Assembly (NCBI GenBank): GCA_013397795.1
Contig: VZTJ01005674.1
Coordinates: 199,486-263,485, forward strand
Length of the DNA stretch: 64,000 nt
DNA from: Orthonyx spaldingii
Taxonomy: Eukaryota > Chordata > Aves > Passeriformes > Orthonychidae
Reading direction: 5' to 3'
Shown piece by piece: positions 33,430 through 44,910 of the stretch. Both the position numbers and the translations under genes were made by a program. Position 1 is the stretch's first letter, and each line of letters opens with the position of its first letter. Under the pieces are notes generated by a model. That model had not been told where the DNA came from. It saw nothing but the letters and a program-made list of their open reading frames with translations, and searched no databases.

Positions 33430-35610
33430 AAATACATGTTAAAACCTTTGTTGAGAGGAGGAAAAGTGCCAGCAAAACTTCAGTCCTAGACATGAGGAGA
33501 GCAGACTTCAAGCAGATCCAGGAACTAATGAGTAAGGTTCTCTGGGAAAACACTTTTGAAGGTGCTGGAGTCCACCAGTCCTGGTTATTTTTTAAGCACC
33601 ACCTCCCAAGAGCACGGGAGCAGGCAGTTCCAGAATGCCATAAGTCAAGCAGATGAAGTGGAAGGTCAACTTGGCTGAGCAAGGATCTTTTTTGGGAGCT
33701 TCAACCAAAAAAGGAGGCATTTCCCCAGTGGAAGCGAGGTCGGATGACACAAGAGGAACACAGAGATGCTGCTCGCCACTGTAGGAAGAAAATTTGTGCA
33801 GCCTATGCCTAATTGGAGTTGGTGTGAACTATGGGGGACAATAAAAAGAGATTTTAAAAAATATGTTAATAGCAAAAGACAGTCTAGAGATAACATTATC
33901 CTGTTGATGAGGATGGGCACCTCAGAAACAGGGACACGGACAAGGGAGAGGTGTTCAATCCTTTCTTTTCTTCCACCTTCAACACAGATGACAGGCTAAG
34001 GGGTCCCAGTGCCCTGAGGTGGAGGACCCTGGATTGTGAGAGTGATCAACTCCCAATCAACCCTGAACTTCTGTAGGATCTGATGCTCCAGCTGGGTCCC
34101 TGTAAGTCTGATGGAATTCATAAAAAAATACTCATAAAGCTGCTGTTGTCATGGCAAAGCCTCTCTCGATGATTTTTGAGCAGTCTTGGGAATCTGGAGA
34201 AGTCCCAGCTGACTGGAAGCTGGTGAAAGTCCCAATTTCAAGAAGGGCAAGAAGGATAACCCTGCAGACAACATGCCTGTCAGTCTCACTGCAGTGACTA
34301 GTAAAATTATGGAGCAGATTATTCTGGGAGGTATTGAAAAACACCTGGAGGACACACTGGCCACAGCCAGCACAGGTTCATGAGGAGAAAATCTTGCTTG
34401 CCAAACCTGATTTCCTTTTACAACAAAATAACCCACCTGGCTGATCAAGGGAAATCAGTGGATGTAATCTTTTTGGACTTTGGCAAAGCTTTCCATACTG
34501 TCTTTCCCAGGATCCTTCTGGACACAATGTCCACCCCACAGCTGGATAAATACGTCATGTGATGGGTGAGCAGCTGGGTCAGGGTCAGACACAAAGGATT
34601 ATGGTGACTGAGGTGACAGGTTGCTCGTGGGGTTCTGCAGGGCTTCATTCTCAGCCCTGTCCTCCTCAATAGCCTCAAAAATTACCTGGATGCAGGACTG
34701 GAAGGGATACTAAGCAAGGGTGCCAATGATACCAAGCTGGGAGAAGCTGTTGAATCTCTCAAAAGCAGAGAGACCCTGCAGAGAGACCTTGACAAATGAG
34801 AGGGCTGGGCAATCACCGACTGTGAAGTTTAACAAGGGAAAGTGCTGGATTCTGCACCTGGGATGAGGCAACTCTGGATGCATGGACAGACTGGGGAATG
34901 AGATGTTGGAGAGCAGTGCCACAGAAAGGGACCTGTTGTCCTGGTGTATGGCCAGCTGCACATGAGCCAGCAGTGTTCTGGAGCCAGGAGAGACATCCCT
35001 GTCCTGGGGGCACCAAGCCCAGCATGGCCGGCTGGGCCAGGGAGGGATTGTCCCGCTCTGCTCTGGGCTGGGGCAGCCTCACCTTGAGTCCTGGGGGCAG
35101 ATCTGGGCATCACAACACAAAAAAGATGTTAAACTATTAGAGAATGTGCAAAGGAGGGCCATGGGGATGGTGAAGGGCTTGAGGGGAAGCCGTGTGAGGA
35201 GCGGCTGAGGGCGCTTGGTCTGTTCAGCCTGGAGAAGAGGAGACCGAGGGGAGCCCTCACTGCAGTTCTGCAGCTTCCTCGTGAGGGGAAGAGGAGGGGC
35301 AGGCACTGATCTCTGCTCTGTGGTGACCGGGACAGGGCCCAGGGAACGGCCTGAAGTTGTGTCAGTGAGGTTTAGGTTGGATATCAGGAAAAGGATTTTC
35401 CCCCACAGGGTGGTTGGGCACTGGAAGAGGCTCCCCAGGGAAGTGGACATGGCACCAAACCTGCCAGAGTTCAAGAAGCATTTGGACATCACTCTCAGGA
35501 ATATGGTGTGACTCTGGGGCTGTCGTGTACAGGGGCAGGAATAGACTCGATGGTCCTTGTGGGTCCCTTTTAACTCAGAATATTTTATGATTCTATGATC
35601 CTATATTTTA
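33430..35610 (+). mobile_element. CR1 LINE, longest copy in window (about 2.2 kb), decayed ORF2
   Basis: Sense CR1 from the linker between endonuclease and RT to the 3' tail. Order: ADFKQIQELMSKVLWENTFE (about 33.50-33.56 kb); KRDFKKYVNSK (33.84 kb); the pre-RT segment SQLTGSW (about 34.21 kb); RT segment NLISFYNKITHLADQGKSVD (34.4 kb); DFGKAFHTV; the ORF2 C-terminus; and a tail with the octamer pattern ttatgattctatgatcctat at 35.59-35.61 kb. Stops and frameshifts separate the blocks, and one key RT position reads FHTV instead of FDTV. It is a dead copy, more diverged than the 31-32 kb pair and so probably older. Confidence 0.9.
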
Positions 35611-37988
35611 ATCCTGTGCTTTTTGAAATTTACTTTCTGACTGTGTCAGAGATGTTTGGCTGGTTTGCATGAGCAAGTTTGGAAACTGGGAAGGAATTGC
35701 TCACTAAACACCATTATTTTTTTCCGTGTGTGTTACACACATGCACACACTGTGCATATTCTGGAGGGGTGTTCTTGCTGGGTTGCACAGAGTTCTTCCG
35801 CTGCTAACAGCTGACCAAGTGAACAGCTTTGGCCTTCTGAGACTTCTCCTCTGCTCTCACCAGACAAGCCCAAAACGTCAGGCAGCTGTCCGGCAGTCTT
35901 CATACTTCCTTTGTTTAGGGATGTGGTGTTTTTAAATCTGTGAATTAGCAATGTGACTGGGTTTCAGTTCTGCAGAGGGATGTTACATGGTAATGCCACC
36001 TGTCACCCACAGTGCAACCTTTTCAATGGCATTGTCTAATAAAAACATACACAACAGTAGTATTTGCAAGTCAGCTGGGTTTCATTTCTCCTGTGTTAGC
36101 AATGTAGGATAGAGTCATTCTCCCAAAAAGCCAATTTTGTAAATAGCTAAGGTCCCACACTGAAGACTTATGGAAGGAGTTCTTCACTGCCAAGTGCATG
36201 GCAGTCTTTACTTATCCTTAATCACAAATTATTAATAGAGTCCAAGAAAATACATACTTTTCAACAGCTCCTTGTTTTTTGCCATTCTCTCTGGTCTTGT
36301 CCTTGTAAATTCAATTTCACAGGCACAATCTGTAACACAGCAGGTGCCAAGTGTAGCCTTCTTGTTTCATAGGATCCAACTAACTGTCTGTGTGGGATTC
36401 ATTTAGACAGTGGCATAGGCAGCAATGAAAAAAACTTGTGTTTCTGCTATACAGAAAGAAAAGAATGCTTCTCAAGTAGCCTTCTCTTGTTGTTTCTTGT
36501 AGGGTTCTTAAAGACCATCTAGTGCCATGCTTTTATGCAAGCTGGTTCTGAAGACTTGATGAACTCCATGGAGAAAACAGTTGTGAGTGTGGCTTTGCTT
36601 TTGCAGCTGAAGTTTTGTAGGTCAGGTCCAGATAATCAACGGTGCTGAAACCAAAGGAACTCAGGCATCTGAATACCTTTAGGGGTTTGGACTCCAGTTC
36701 CTTATTGAGGTCTGTTAGTTAGGTTCCAGAGCTTAGGCTGTTAAACTTCTGCATTTTCTCTCTGATTTGTGCCAAATAAACTGACCTGTGTACATGCCTC
36801 AGTCCTGCTGTAGGGAAAGGAGCTCCCTAACTCATTGCCTCTACACTTCCTCCTGGTTTTCAGAGCAGATGCAGGCTCCATATCCCAAAAACATCTCGTG
36901 GAGGTTTCCCTGAGGGAAGCCTTTGTGTAGGTACATGTGCACAAAACGTCTGCATGACAGAAACTACCCCCACAGAAAATCCTCTCTAATTGACACTGCA
37001 GTAGTGATCGAGAAGGGCGGGGTGATTGGTGGGGCTGAACTGCACTTTGCCAGTGGGATGGCTGTGCATCTGGAGTTCACATCTGCGGAGCTCAGACGCA
37101 GAGATCTGTGCACGGAGCTGGCAGAAGAAGGGAGGGGTGAGCACAGCTGAGGGTGCCAACACAATTAAAGCCAAAGAGAGAAGTGACTGTTTCCTATCAG
37201 CACCCTGCGCTCTGCACCTGAGCACCAGATGAAGCAGGATCCGAGCAGGGATTTGCACCATTTGCAGGAAACCAGCAGAGAACGCAAGGGCTGCTTTAAA
37301 TTTGGTGGCAAAATTATGAGCTTCTGTGTGCCTGACTGCTCTGATTCAGGGCCTGCAGCCAGAACTCCTGGTTCCAGCATGTAGCAAGCAATGGGCACCC
37401 TAAGGAAGTTACATGCTGAAGAAGGAACAACCTAAAGGCACTTCTCTGGAAACGTGCAAATGCAGGATGTGGTTGCGATCTCTCCTGCTTTCTGGAGTGC
37501 TGGTGATGGACTCAAGCACTTTGAAACCCTCTTCCCAAGAAGAAATACTTGTGGTTGCTTTGAAGTGAGCAAGCAGAAGGCACCCTTTTGAAGTCAGCAC
37601 AGTAGCTGGATGTTGCTTTGCTGCAGTTCAGATCCTTTTAGTCAAGCAGGGTAGTGGCCAGTGCACTCATCTAGGAGACCAATGTAGGGAATGCAGGAAG
37701 TCCTTTGGCCGTGAGAACAAGGTGTGTGCCAGCCTTGCGTGTGGTTGGGTGTGCTGGTGAAGGTCACTGGCTAGGGTGACACTTTCTGAGTGAAGAGTAG
37801 CATGGAAGATAGAAGAGACACAGTGGGACAACCCAAACCCCAGGTTTTCTAGGGGTTAGTCTGCCAGAACAGCTCATTTGATGCATGAGTGAATTTCCCT
37901 GCCACTCCTGAGGGGCAAAGTGAGCAGGCTGCACTGATGGCTAGAGGATGTGGCTGTAGTGGTGACAAACTGGCTGCTGGGCTTCTTT

Positions 37989-37990
<2 letters not shown>
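35611..37990. other. Intergenic sequence, nothing recognised
   Basis: 2.4 kb without supported genes or repeats. One 30-bp stretch near 36506-36531 resembles the reversed CR1 tail but is too short to call. Short open frames at 36.9-37.3 kb overlap on both strands and have no motif. Confidence 0.6.

Positions 37991-38027
<37 letters not shown>
37991..38027. repeat. Uninterrupted T37 homopolymer
   Basis: 37 consecutive T on the + strand. It could be the poly(A) of a minus-strand retrocopy, but the sequence on its 3' (+) side shows no recognisable transcript, so I call a simple repeat only. Confidence 0.97.
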
Positions 38028-39771
38028 CCGAGTAAGTATGTTTAGTGACATAGACCACATTCCTAAGTGTCCCGGAGAGAGGCTTTGCCTTTTATTTTCT
38101 GGGAAAGTCTAGCCGTAATATTAGGAAACAGTGTTGGCATGTTAGCAAGTATTCCTCTGCTAACCTTTTTCAGGAGTATTCTGGGTTCATGCCACAGATG
38201 CTGAGGGTGATGGGCTGCAAAATAAGTGATAAAGCATTACTTGCTTCTTACGTACCTGGTTATGTGTAAGACTTGACTATTTTAGGCTAAGTAGGAGGAA
38301 AATTGTTTTATGACCTTATAATTAGCAGTTGTGTGAGAATAACAGCAAGACTTATTGAGTCATTCTGATAGCACAGTTTGCCTTTTCTTCGCATTGCTCA
38401 ATTAAAAAAAAAAAAGATCACTTCGGAATGTTTTATAACACAGCTTTAAAAGAGCAAACAGAGAAACCAAATTTCAAGGGATGGTCCAGAGGTCTCTGCT
38501 ACTCAGGTTCATGGTGGCTGAGATGTATCTTGAGAAACTGAGGAATGCCAATGGTCTGGCAAAGAGTGGATTGGGCAAAGCACACAGAGGTGATATTCAA
38601 GAACATCTTGGGGTGGTAATTACAGAAGCCTGGAAGGTGTGAGAGAGAGATAAATGAGTGGCCACACTGGTTGTGGTATGCTGACTTGCTACAGTATATC
38701 CTTGATGCCAGTGACAGTGAAAAGCAGCTCCACTCACATCTACTGACTGAGTTCATGATGCATTTATCCACCTTCTGCATCTCCCTTACACTTCTGTTTC
38801 TCCTCCCTTCATTTCCAGCTCCTTCCATGATGTACTCATGACACAGTCATCTCTGATCACCTTCCCAAAGATTTTCAGGCAGCTCAAGGGGAGTTATTTG
38901 CCCAGTTACCAATGAATTTCAAAGTACATGACAATCCCACCCTCTTTTTTAGAGTGGTGGAGCTAGCCTTCTCTCTGAGTGCTACTGCTGGGTTGTCAGT
39001 TTTGTTTTCAGGGTCTGTCAGCAACTTCTTTCTAGTGACTTTGGTTGCTGCTTGCTGTAGCAGCCCCATGGCTAAAGCTGGATGACAAGGCACATAGTAC
39101 TGGCATTTGTGCCTACGTCTGAAATTCCCAAGAGGAGATGAGCTCAGACAGGGCCTGGAGAAACTGCTGGAGGACCTCTTGTTTGTGGTGGGTTTGAGAT
39201 ACAGTTTGAGAAGGTGGGAGCTGAAGAGGAACGCTTCTGTTGAGTCCTGTTGAACCTGGAGGCAGTCTTCTGTCTTCCTGTTTAGGTTTTTGTCAGATAA
39301 TCCCTGGTGCATCCCAGACACCTGGTTTATTTGGTTTTCTGAGGAGAGGCAGTTCTCTCTTCCTTGAGTCATATCAAAAGAATCACACTCAGCAGATGTC
39401 TGTCAGCAGTTGCTTGGGACCACAGACCTACACGATGTTTTATGAACAATAAGAAACTTGCCCAGCACTGAGGTTGACATACTTTTCCCGGAAACAGGGC
39501 TTTCTTACTGCCTTCTTTTTTTGGTGGGAGGAAGGTGGCAGGATGGTGGAATTTCCCTCCAGCACTCCAACACTCAGTTGGTCAGTTTATCTGCTGGTGT
39601 AAATCACTACCACCCCAGTCTGACCCACTCTCATTTACCGTCTCCTTTGTTTTCCACGTGGGGCTCTGAGGGAGGGGCTGCAGGTCTGCTGAGGGAAATG
39701 AGCCTGTAATGGGAGGTGCATGAACACCTACAGACTGTGAGTCCTCCCCCCACTCTTGTCTCCTTCTCCTC
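38028..39771. other. Intergenic sequence, nothing recognised
   Basis: No supported gene or repeat family. A minus-strand open frame of 162 codons at 38884-39372 has no motif and no family resemblance that I can see, and is probably a chance frame. Confidence 0.55.
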
Positions 39772-39884
39772 CCTTCTCCTTCTCCTTCTCCTTCTCCTTC
39801 TCCTTCTCCTTCTCCTTCTCCTTCTCCTTCTCCTTCTCCTTCTCCTTCTCCTTCTCCTTCTCCTTCTCCTTCTCCTTCTTCTCC
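39772..39884. repeat. (CTTCTC)n hexanucleotide repeat, about 19 copies
   Basis: About 113 bp of pure pyrimidine on the + strand and purine on the minus strand, nearly uninterrupted. It generates open frames in all readings (Leu, Ser-Phe or Lys-Glu runs) without being coding. Such homopurine mirror-type tracts can adopt triplex (H-DNA) structures. Confidence 0.97.
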
Positions 39885-40289
39885 GTGCTGCCTACCCTTC
39901 GCTGTCTGCCATCCCTCCTACATGGTTTGAGATTGCCCAGATGTTTTCTGGGCTTGGAGCTCCTGGAATTTTCATTGCAGCTGACATTCTGGTGTGCTGT
40001 GGTATCAGGTAGCCTGCACAGAAGGCAATGAAGCAGCACTGTCGTGACCCCTGAGGCTGGAGGCTTTAGTGTGCTGGCTTGTGAGGGGAAGACCTGGGAG
40101 ATGCACTGTTGTTCTGGAAATAAAGAGTCCTGCCATTCTCAATGTCTTCTCTGGGTTTTACAGTTTGTGTGCTTAATTAGATTATTATATTTTTGCACTT
40201 ATGGAGACAAAAGAGTGAGCATATTTTGGTGGCCCGGAGCAAGGCTGTGTGGTAGGTGAGAAGCCCACCTCATGTGGATGCTTTGTGGG

Positions 40290-41400
40290 GTTGTGCTGTC
40301 TCCACAGGTGGCAGGCAGAGAACAGGGAAGCACATTTTCCCCACAAGAACGAGGGTGGGGAACTCAACACCCTGTGAGACAGGTGTACTCTGTCAGCAGT
40401 GTCACGTAAAGTGTCAAGTTTTTGAGCACAGCAGATCTGTGCTCAAAAAACCACAAAATCCTGCCAGTGGCACCAGGCTTGGAGCCAGGTATTCACTTGT
40501 AGGATTTCCCTGTTTCCACCCCCATGCTTCCCTACAACTGGCAGGACAGAGAACAACCACTTGTGCCTGCAGGCCCTTTGGTCCCTCTTGACTGCCCTCA
40601 GGCTTCTTGCTGGGCCTTCATCACTGCCAATCTGGAGAAGCAGATGAGGATAATAACCAGAGGACCACACCAGACTAGGGAGTTTGCTAGTAACTTCCTT
40701 TAGCCAGGCACGCAGCAGAGTTCCCAGTGTGCTAGCAGGGGTCTGGCCAGCATCTTGGGCCTCCTGTTGCTCTCAGAAGAGAGGCACTGACACAGCTACC
40801 TTTCTGTTTTTCTTGTCTGGGCGGTGGTGATGCAGGGGTACAGTGATCAGGCTGGCTTGCTTTAGGTGATTCCTCCAACTTGACTGGAGATCCTGGTCAT
40901 CATTTGCCTGGCCCTCACGTTCCAGGACCTTGTTCCTATTGTATGAGGGCACCTGGGAAGGTGAGGGAGGCCGGGGTGGGGATTCACCTTGCTGTCTTGA
41001 GAGGAGACCTGTTTCCATTCTCCCCCATTTCTTAGGTCTCCTCCTCCTGCTTGCTGGCGAGAGGGTAGGGGGTCCTCTGCTTCTTGTGGTGCAGCCATCT
41101 GGTGCATTTGCCTCAGGGATGGTAGAGAGTGGCTCCACCAAGACAGTCTCCTCCTTGGAGTCCCTGATACTTCTTCCCATTCCTACCTCCTCCCCAAGCT
41201 CAGCCACCAGGAGAGCAGACCATCCACCTGGCCACACCTCACACTGCTGTTGTCCCTGGTGCCATGTCACTCATGCCAGCAGGTTCTGGCACTCCCTGCA
41301 GCCCAAGACCTGGGTGGCTACATGTTTTCATGGCAGTTCCCTCCGTGCCACCACATCCTCTGTGGTGAGCGCAGAGGGCTCCCCACTGAGTGGAGACCAC
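40290..41400 (-). pseudogene. Decayed LINE (CR1-like) ORF1 with SGNH/GDSL-esterase-like domain
   Basis: Read on the minus strand, pieces in shifting frames follow the order of a repeat-encoded avian ORF1 protein. First comes a Cys pair CRECQNLLA (about 41300-41274), then a coiled-coil-like ALLVAELGEEVGMGRSIRDS (about 41200), then SHSLPSLRQMHQ, GDLRNGGEWKQVSSQDSK and SPPRPPSPSQVPSYNRNKVL (40.9-41.15 kb). The esterase-like domain follows. Its GDSLLRGTEGP-type block is degraded to SASLLRATGGP (about 40.76-40.79 kb). Next are YYPHLLLQIGSDE, then FSVLPVVGKHGGGNREILQV with NTWLQAWC (40.44-40.67 kb), and finally ADRVHLSH near 40.37-40.40 kb. At least three frame changes and internal stops make it non-functional. 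Esterase domains are known in ORF1 of CR1-like LINEs, but I assign the family from memory of motifs. A gag-like ORF of another retroelement is the alternative. No RT or 3' tail follows on the minus strand. Confidence 0.7.
40419..40449. repeat. Perfect 13-bp hairpin inside the ORF1 relic
   Basis: Left arm TTTTTGAGCACAG (40419-40431), loop CAGAT (40432-40436), right arm CTGTGCTCAAAAA (40437-40449). It sits where the esterase-like homology is interrupted between the VNTWLQAWC block and the ADRVHLS block. Confidence 0.85.
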
Positions 41401-43991
41401 GGCTGGGCTCCTTCCCAAGCAGGGTGACCACCAGTTGAGCTCACCTCTAGCCCCTCGTGCCCCACCCTCATTGCCTGCACTCCCTGGGGGCTGCTTTTGT
41501 AAGGTCAGGGGGTGCCTGCTGTCCCTCCCTGCCCCTCTCGCATGGAGTCAGAGATGCTCTGATTCACAGCTTTGGCATTTCAGTGCTCAGGGTTTGAGGT
41601 GTCTTGCTGAACTCTTAGGACCAATGCTCCAGTCTAAAATTTTAGAGCTCTCCTAGAGACAAGCCCTTATATTTCCCATTTTAAATTTTTCACTGTGCTC
41701 GAGACAAAGCGAGGTTCTAACAGGTGAAACACGTTATGCTTCTAAACATCTCCCAGCAATTTCCAAAGCTGTGTTTAAGCCACAGCAGCTTATTTTGTTG
41801 AGACAAATGAGATGGAAATCATGATTCTATTTTTTTTTTCCCCTTCCACTTGTATGTGCTTGGATGTCATAGCTGTTCAGATTCTTGCAGTCCACTCTTA
41901 TCTTAGTGATACTCCTGAGAGGTGTGTGAGCAGCATTTGGGGAAGCTGCTTGATGTTGTCATTCATGATGGTAGTCACAACAGAAGTCTTAAAACAAAGG
42001 GCTCTGTGTGTTTTACCAAGAGAAGCCACAGTAACAGGTTTCAGTGTAAATGAGAGTTGTATTGCCTTCCATCAGAGATGACTTGAAAATAAAGTACTTT
42101 GATGGTAATACTGCAGATGTCTGCAGGAAACCCAGCACAGCCTTGAACACTGTAGTTAGATAGCTGCGCAAAAAAGTACACGAAGGGAAGAGCTAATGTG
42201 CAATACTTCTATTTAAGATAGAGGGAGGAAATAGAAATTGTGATAGCATGCTATTTCAAGTAATAATAGAAAGTACTTGATGTTTACATGGTGAATGGAT
42301 CAATACTAATTCTGTAGTCAGGGCACATACAGTAGTTTGGATTATACAAGTGATAGATGCACTCGGTATAGCTGAAATTTCCACTCTGCAACATTTATTT
42401 CTCACTGCGTGTTAGATGGAATTTTCCACCCAACTATCTGAAAGGATTTGCATAAGAATGGTGATAGAGCAGTATTCTTTAATGATGTGCTTTTCTTTGT
42501 TAAACTTCAAAAATGTCTACGATGCATGATGAGGTTCGGATGAATTGCCAAGCTAATGCTTTTATATTTTCTTTAAAGAGCTTATCTTCACTGTGTTGTG
42601 GGAGTTACTTTATATTGTTGTCATAAAGGCAGCAGCAGTAAAGCCGACTTTGTAGCAACCCTGGTAGGTGCCCCCTCCTTCTTTACCTTCAGGTCTTCGG
42701 TGCTGCTGAAGGAGGCAGATCACAACACCTCTTACCCACCACCTGTTTGCCCTCCCGTTAACTTGTTTGTGCAGCTTCTTTGGTGCTGTGCCTGACATGA
42801 CTCACCACTGGCTCCGTGTCGTTTTACTTTTAAAACAATGGCCCTCTTGGCATTTAACCTAGATCAGCCCAGGCTGCTGTACTGTTTGTAGAAACTGGGT
42901 CATAACCAGGCTCTTCCCAGAAGGACTTCTTGATTTAAAACAAACTCAGGATTAAGGAAAATGCGACAAATCTTCTGCCAGTGATGATTTTTACAGAATG
43001 ATAGAGAAGACCCTTTGTTTTGTTCTTCAGTTCCTTGGAGCAGAAGTCCAATTTTTCAAAATATGAGGGAAAAACTGCTTGAAATTGGTGAATTTCAGGA
43101 ATGTAACCTGTTGAGAAGCAATATTTCCTTCCTTGGCCATTGGCCCAGTGAGTCACCTTCTAACCTGCACTGTAGTGAAGCTATTCAGAAATCTCCTACA
43201 GCAGGAGAAATAAGCAATACAAGTGACTGCGAGGTTTGTCATCAATTCCAATTCCATGTAGGGTGCAATGATTCCACTTTCACAACAGCTATTAGACAGA
43301 GAGGGGCTAATTCTGCCCTGAGTCAAGACTTGTGTAGCACAGCGTGAATGTAACGGAGAAACGGTTTGGGTTTTGTTGAGTTTGCTTTTTTGTTTTATGT
43401 TCGCCTTTACTGATAACGGGCATTAATTGGAAAGAAATTTAAACAGAAATTATAACTTTTTACCTAACGATGTGAGAAACTGCTCTGATACTGGAACTCA
43501 TGTGTCAAAATCACCTGTGTTTTCTTTTCCTTGTGCTTCTGACAGGATAATGGTAGCTGTGTATGCTGTACGTGAACATTCCAGCTGTACATGGGAGCCC
43601 AGCCTATCCCGTATGTGTACCTGGGTAGTCAGTCACACCCTCAGGACAATCACTCACCTTCCTGTGCTCTCCCCATGTCTTCAGCCTATCACCCTCGCTG
43701 CACTCCCAAACTCTAGGATAACTCTGTGTAGGAAGAAGATGGCACAGGTGTCTGAGACAGAAGCAGGAAAGAAGATTTTTGTATAAAATCTCTTTCAAAA
43801 CTAAGAAATAAGCAGCTGCAAAAATAAGCAGTGCCTGCAAAAGTGAGCAACTAAACCCCAAAATCTGCACGCTGACTTCCTTTGCGGTTGCTGGAGAATT
43901 GCTGCACATGTACACATGGTTTTTGTGTGTGCATCTACAGCTTACACAACGTGTATTTACTTATGTATTTGTGTTGGCATTTATAATGCCA
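41401..43991. other. Intergenic sequence, nothing recognised
   Basis: The GC-rich stretch 41.40-41.56 kb may be a further 5' part of the ORF1 relic but cannot be aligned by eye. The remainder is AT-rich and featureless, with a T-rich run near 41830. Confidence 0.55.
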
Positions 43992-44910
43992 GATAGGATA
44001 ATTCAGGTAGGTCAGGAGGTCTCTTGTCCGAGCTCCTGCTGAAAGCAGGCCCAGCTGTGAGATCAGAGCACGGTGCTCACAGCTTTATGCAGTTTGGCCT
44101 TGGAAACCTCCCAAGGTGGAGGCAGTGCAACCTCTCTGGGCAACCTGCTTCATCCTCAGGGGAAGAAGTGTGTCCTCATCTCCAGCCTGAACCTCTCTGG
44201 TTCCTGCAGGTGCCAGTGCCTCTCGCCCTCCCGTGGGTCTCTGCTGGGAAGAGCCTGTCCCCATGCCATCGATGCTTTCCCAGGAGGCACCGTGGTGCTG
44301 CTGATGCCTTTTCCCAGGTTTAGAACGGAGGCCAGACAAAATTAAGAGAATAAAAAGCAGATATTTATTCAAAGGCCTTCTCGGTACATTCGGGCAGTCA
44401 GAGCCCACCCAGGGCTGCACCCAAAATGGATGATGGGTCACGGGTTTTTCATGCTTTGTAATTTTTGGTTCATTTACATATCGGGGTTAGACCTGCAATT
44501 ATAACTTTAGGAAATTAAGTAATCTATCCCAAGCTTGCCCCCCCAGTTTCTCTGCTCTTTACATTTTTTGGGGCCTAAGACAGAGAGGTGTCCTGGAGTT
44601 TCAGGCCTAGAGGGAAATTGTTCTGTCTAAGCTGCGAGAACAGTAGCTCCAAAGTTACATGAAAAACAGAAGCTAAAAATCCTAAGGCATCACTGCCAGG
44701 TGTTCCAAAGCCACCTCTGCTCCATGCTGAGCAGCCCTGGCCCCAGAGCCTGTCCTCACAGTGCTCCAGCCCCACCGTCTGAGTGGCACCCCCATGTCCC
44801 TGTCAGTTTGTTGGTCTCTCTCTCACCAGGACCTTGGGACCAAGCTCAGTGGCCCAAGGGGGACAGCTGAGCCTTCCCCAGGGCTGCCTGCTGCTCCTGC
44901 CCCAGTGTTG
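43992..44910 (-). mobile_element. CR1 LINE fragment, antisense, split by an LTR insertion
   Basis: The 43992-44301 part is a reversed CR1 3' end: gaggtctcttgtccgagctc, ctgctgaaagcaggcccagc, gcaacctctctgggcaacct, ctccagcctgaacctctctg. After the LTR at 44302-44692 it appears to resume with reversed ORF2 sequence: gctgagcagccctggcccca, gcctgtcctcacagtgctcc. The right boundary is uncertain because of divergence. The nested order shows the LTR is younger than the CR1. Confidence 0.78.
44302..44692 (-). mobile_element. Endogenous retrovirus solo LTR (391 bp) with 4-bp target duplication
   Basis: The element is bounded by perfect 9-bp terminal inverted repeats, TGATGCCTT at 44302-44310 and AAGGCATCA at 44684-44692. 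These carry the retroviral TG...CA ends. The four bases on each side are both CTGC (44298-44301 and 44693-44696), consistent with a 4-bp target-site duplication. On the minus strand an AATAAA polyadenylation hexamer lies at 44369-44364, near the expected R region, which fixes the orientation. No gag, pol or env sequence flanks it, so it is a solo LTR. A 4-bp duplication is common for class I (gammaretrovirus-like) elements; class assignment is tentative. Confidence 0.88.

Noticed and set aside
36506..36531. Short match to the reversed CR1 3' tail (ttcttaaagaccatctagtg)
   Set aside because: About 25 bp only, no tail octamers and no adjacent CR1 body, so not callable.
39716..40039. Poly-Leu / Ser-Phe / Lys-Glu frames at 39.7-40.0 kb
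   Set aside because: Produced by translation of the (CTTCTC)n repeat.
40930..41427. 165-codon + strand frame at 40.9-41.4 kb
   Set aside because: It is the antisense shadow of the decayed minus-strand LINE ORF1.
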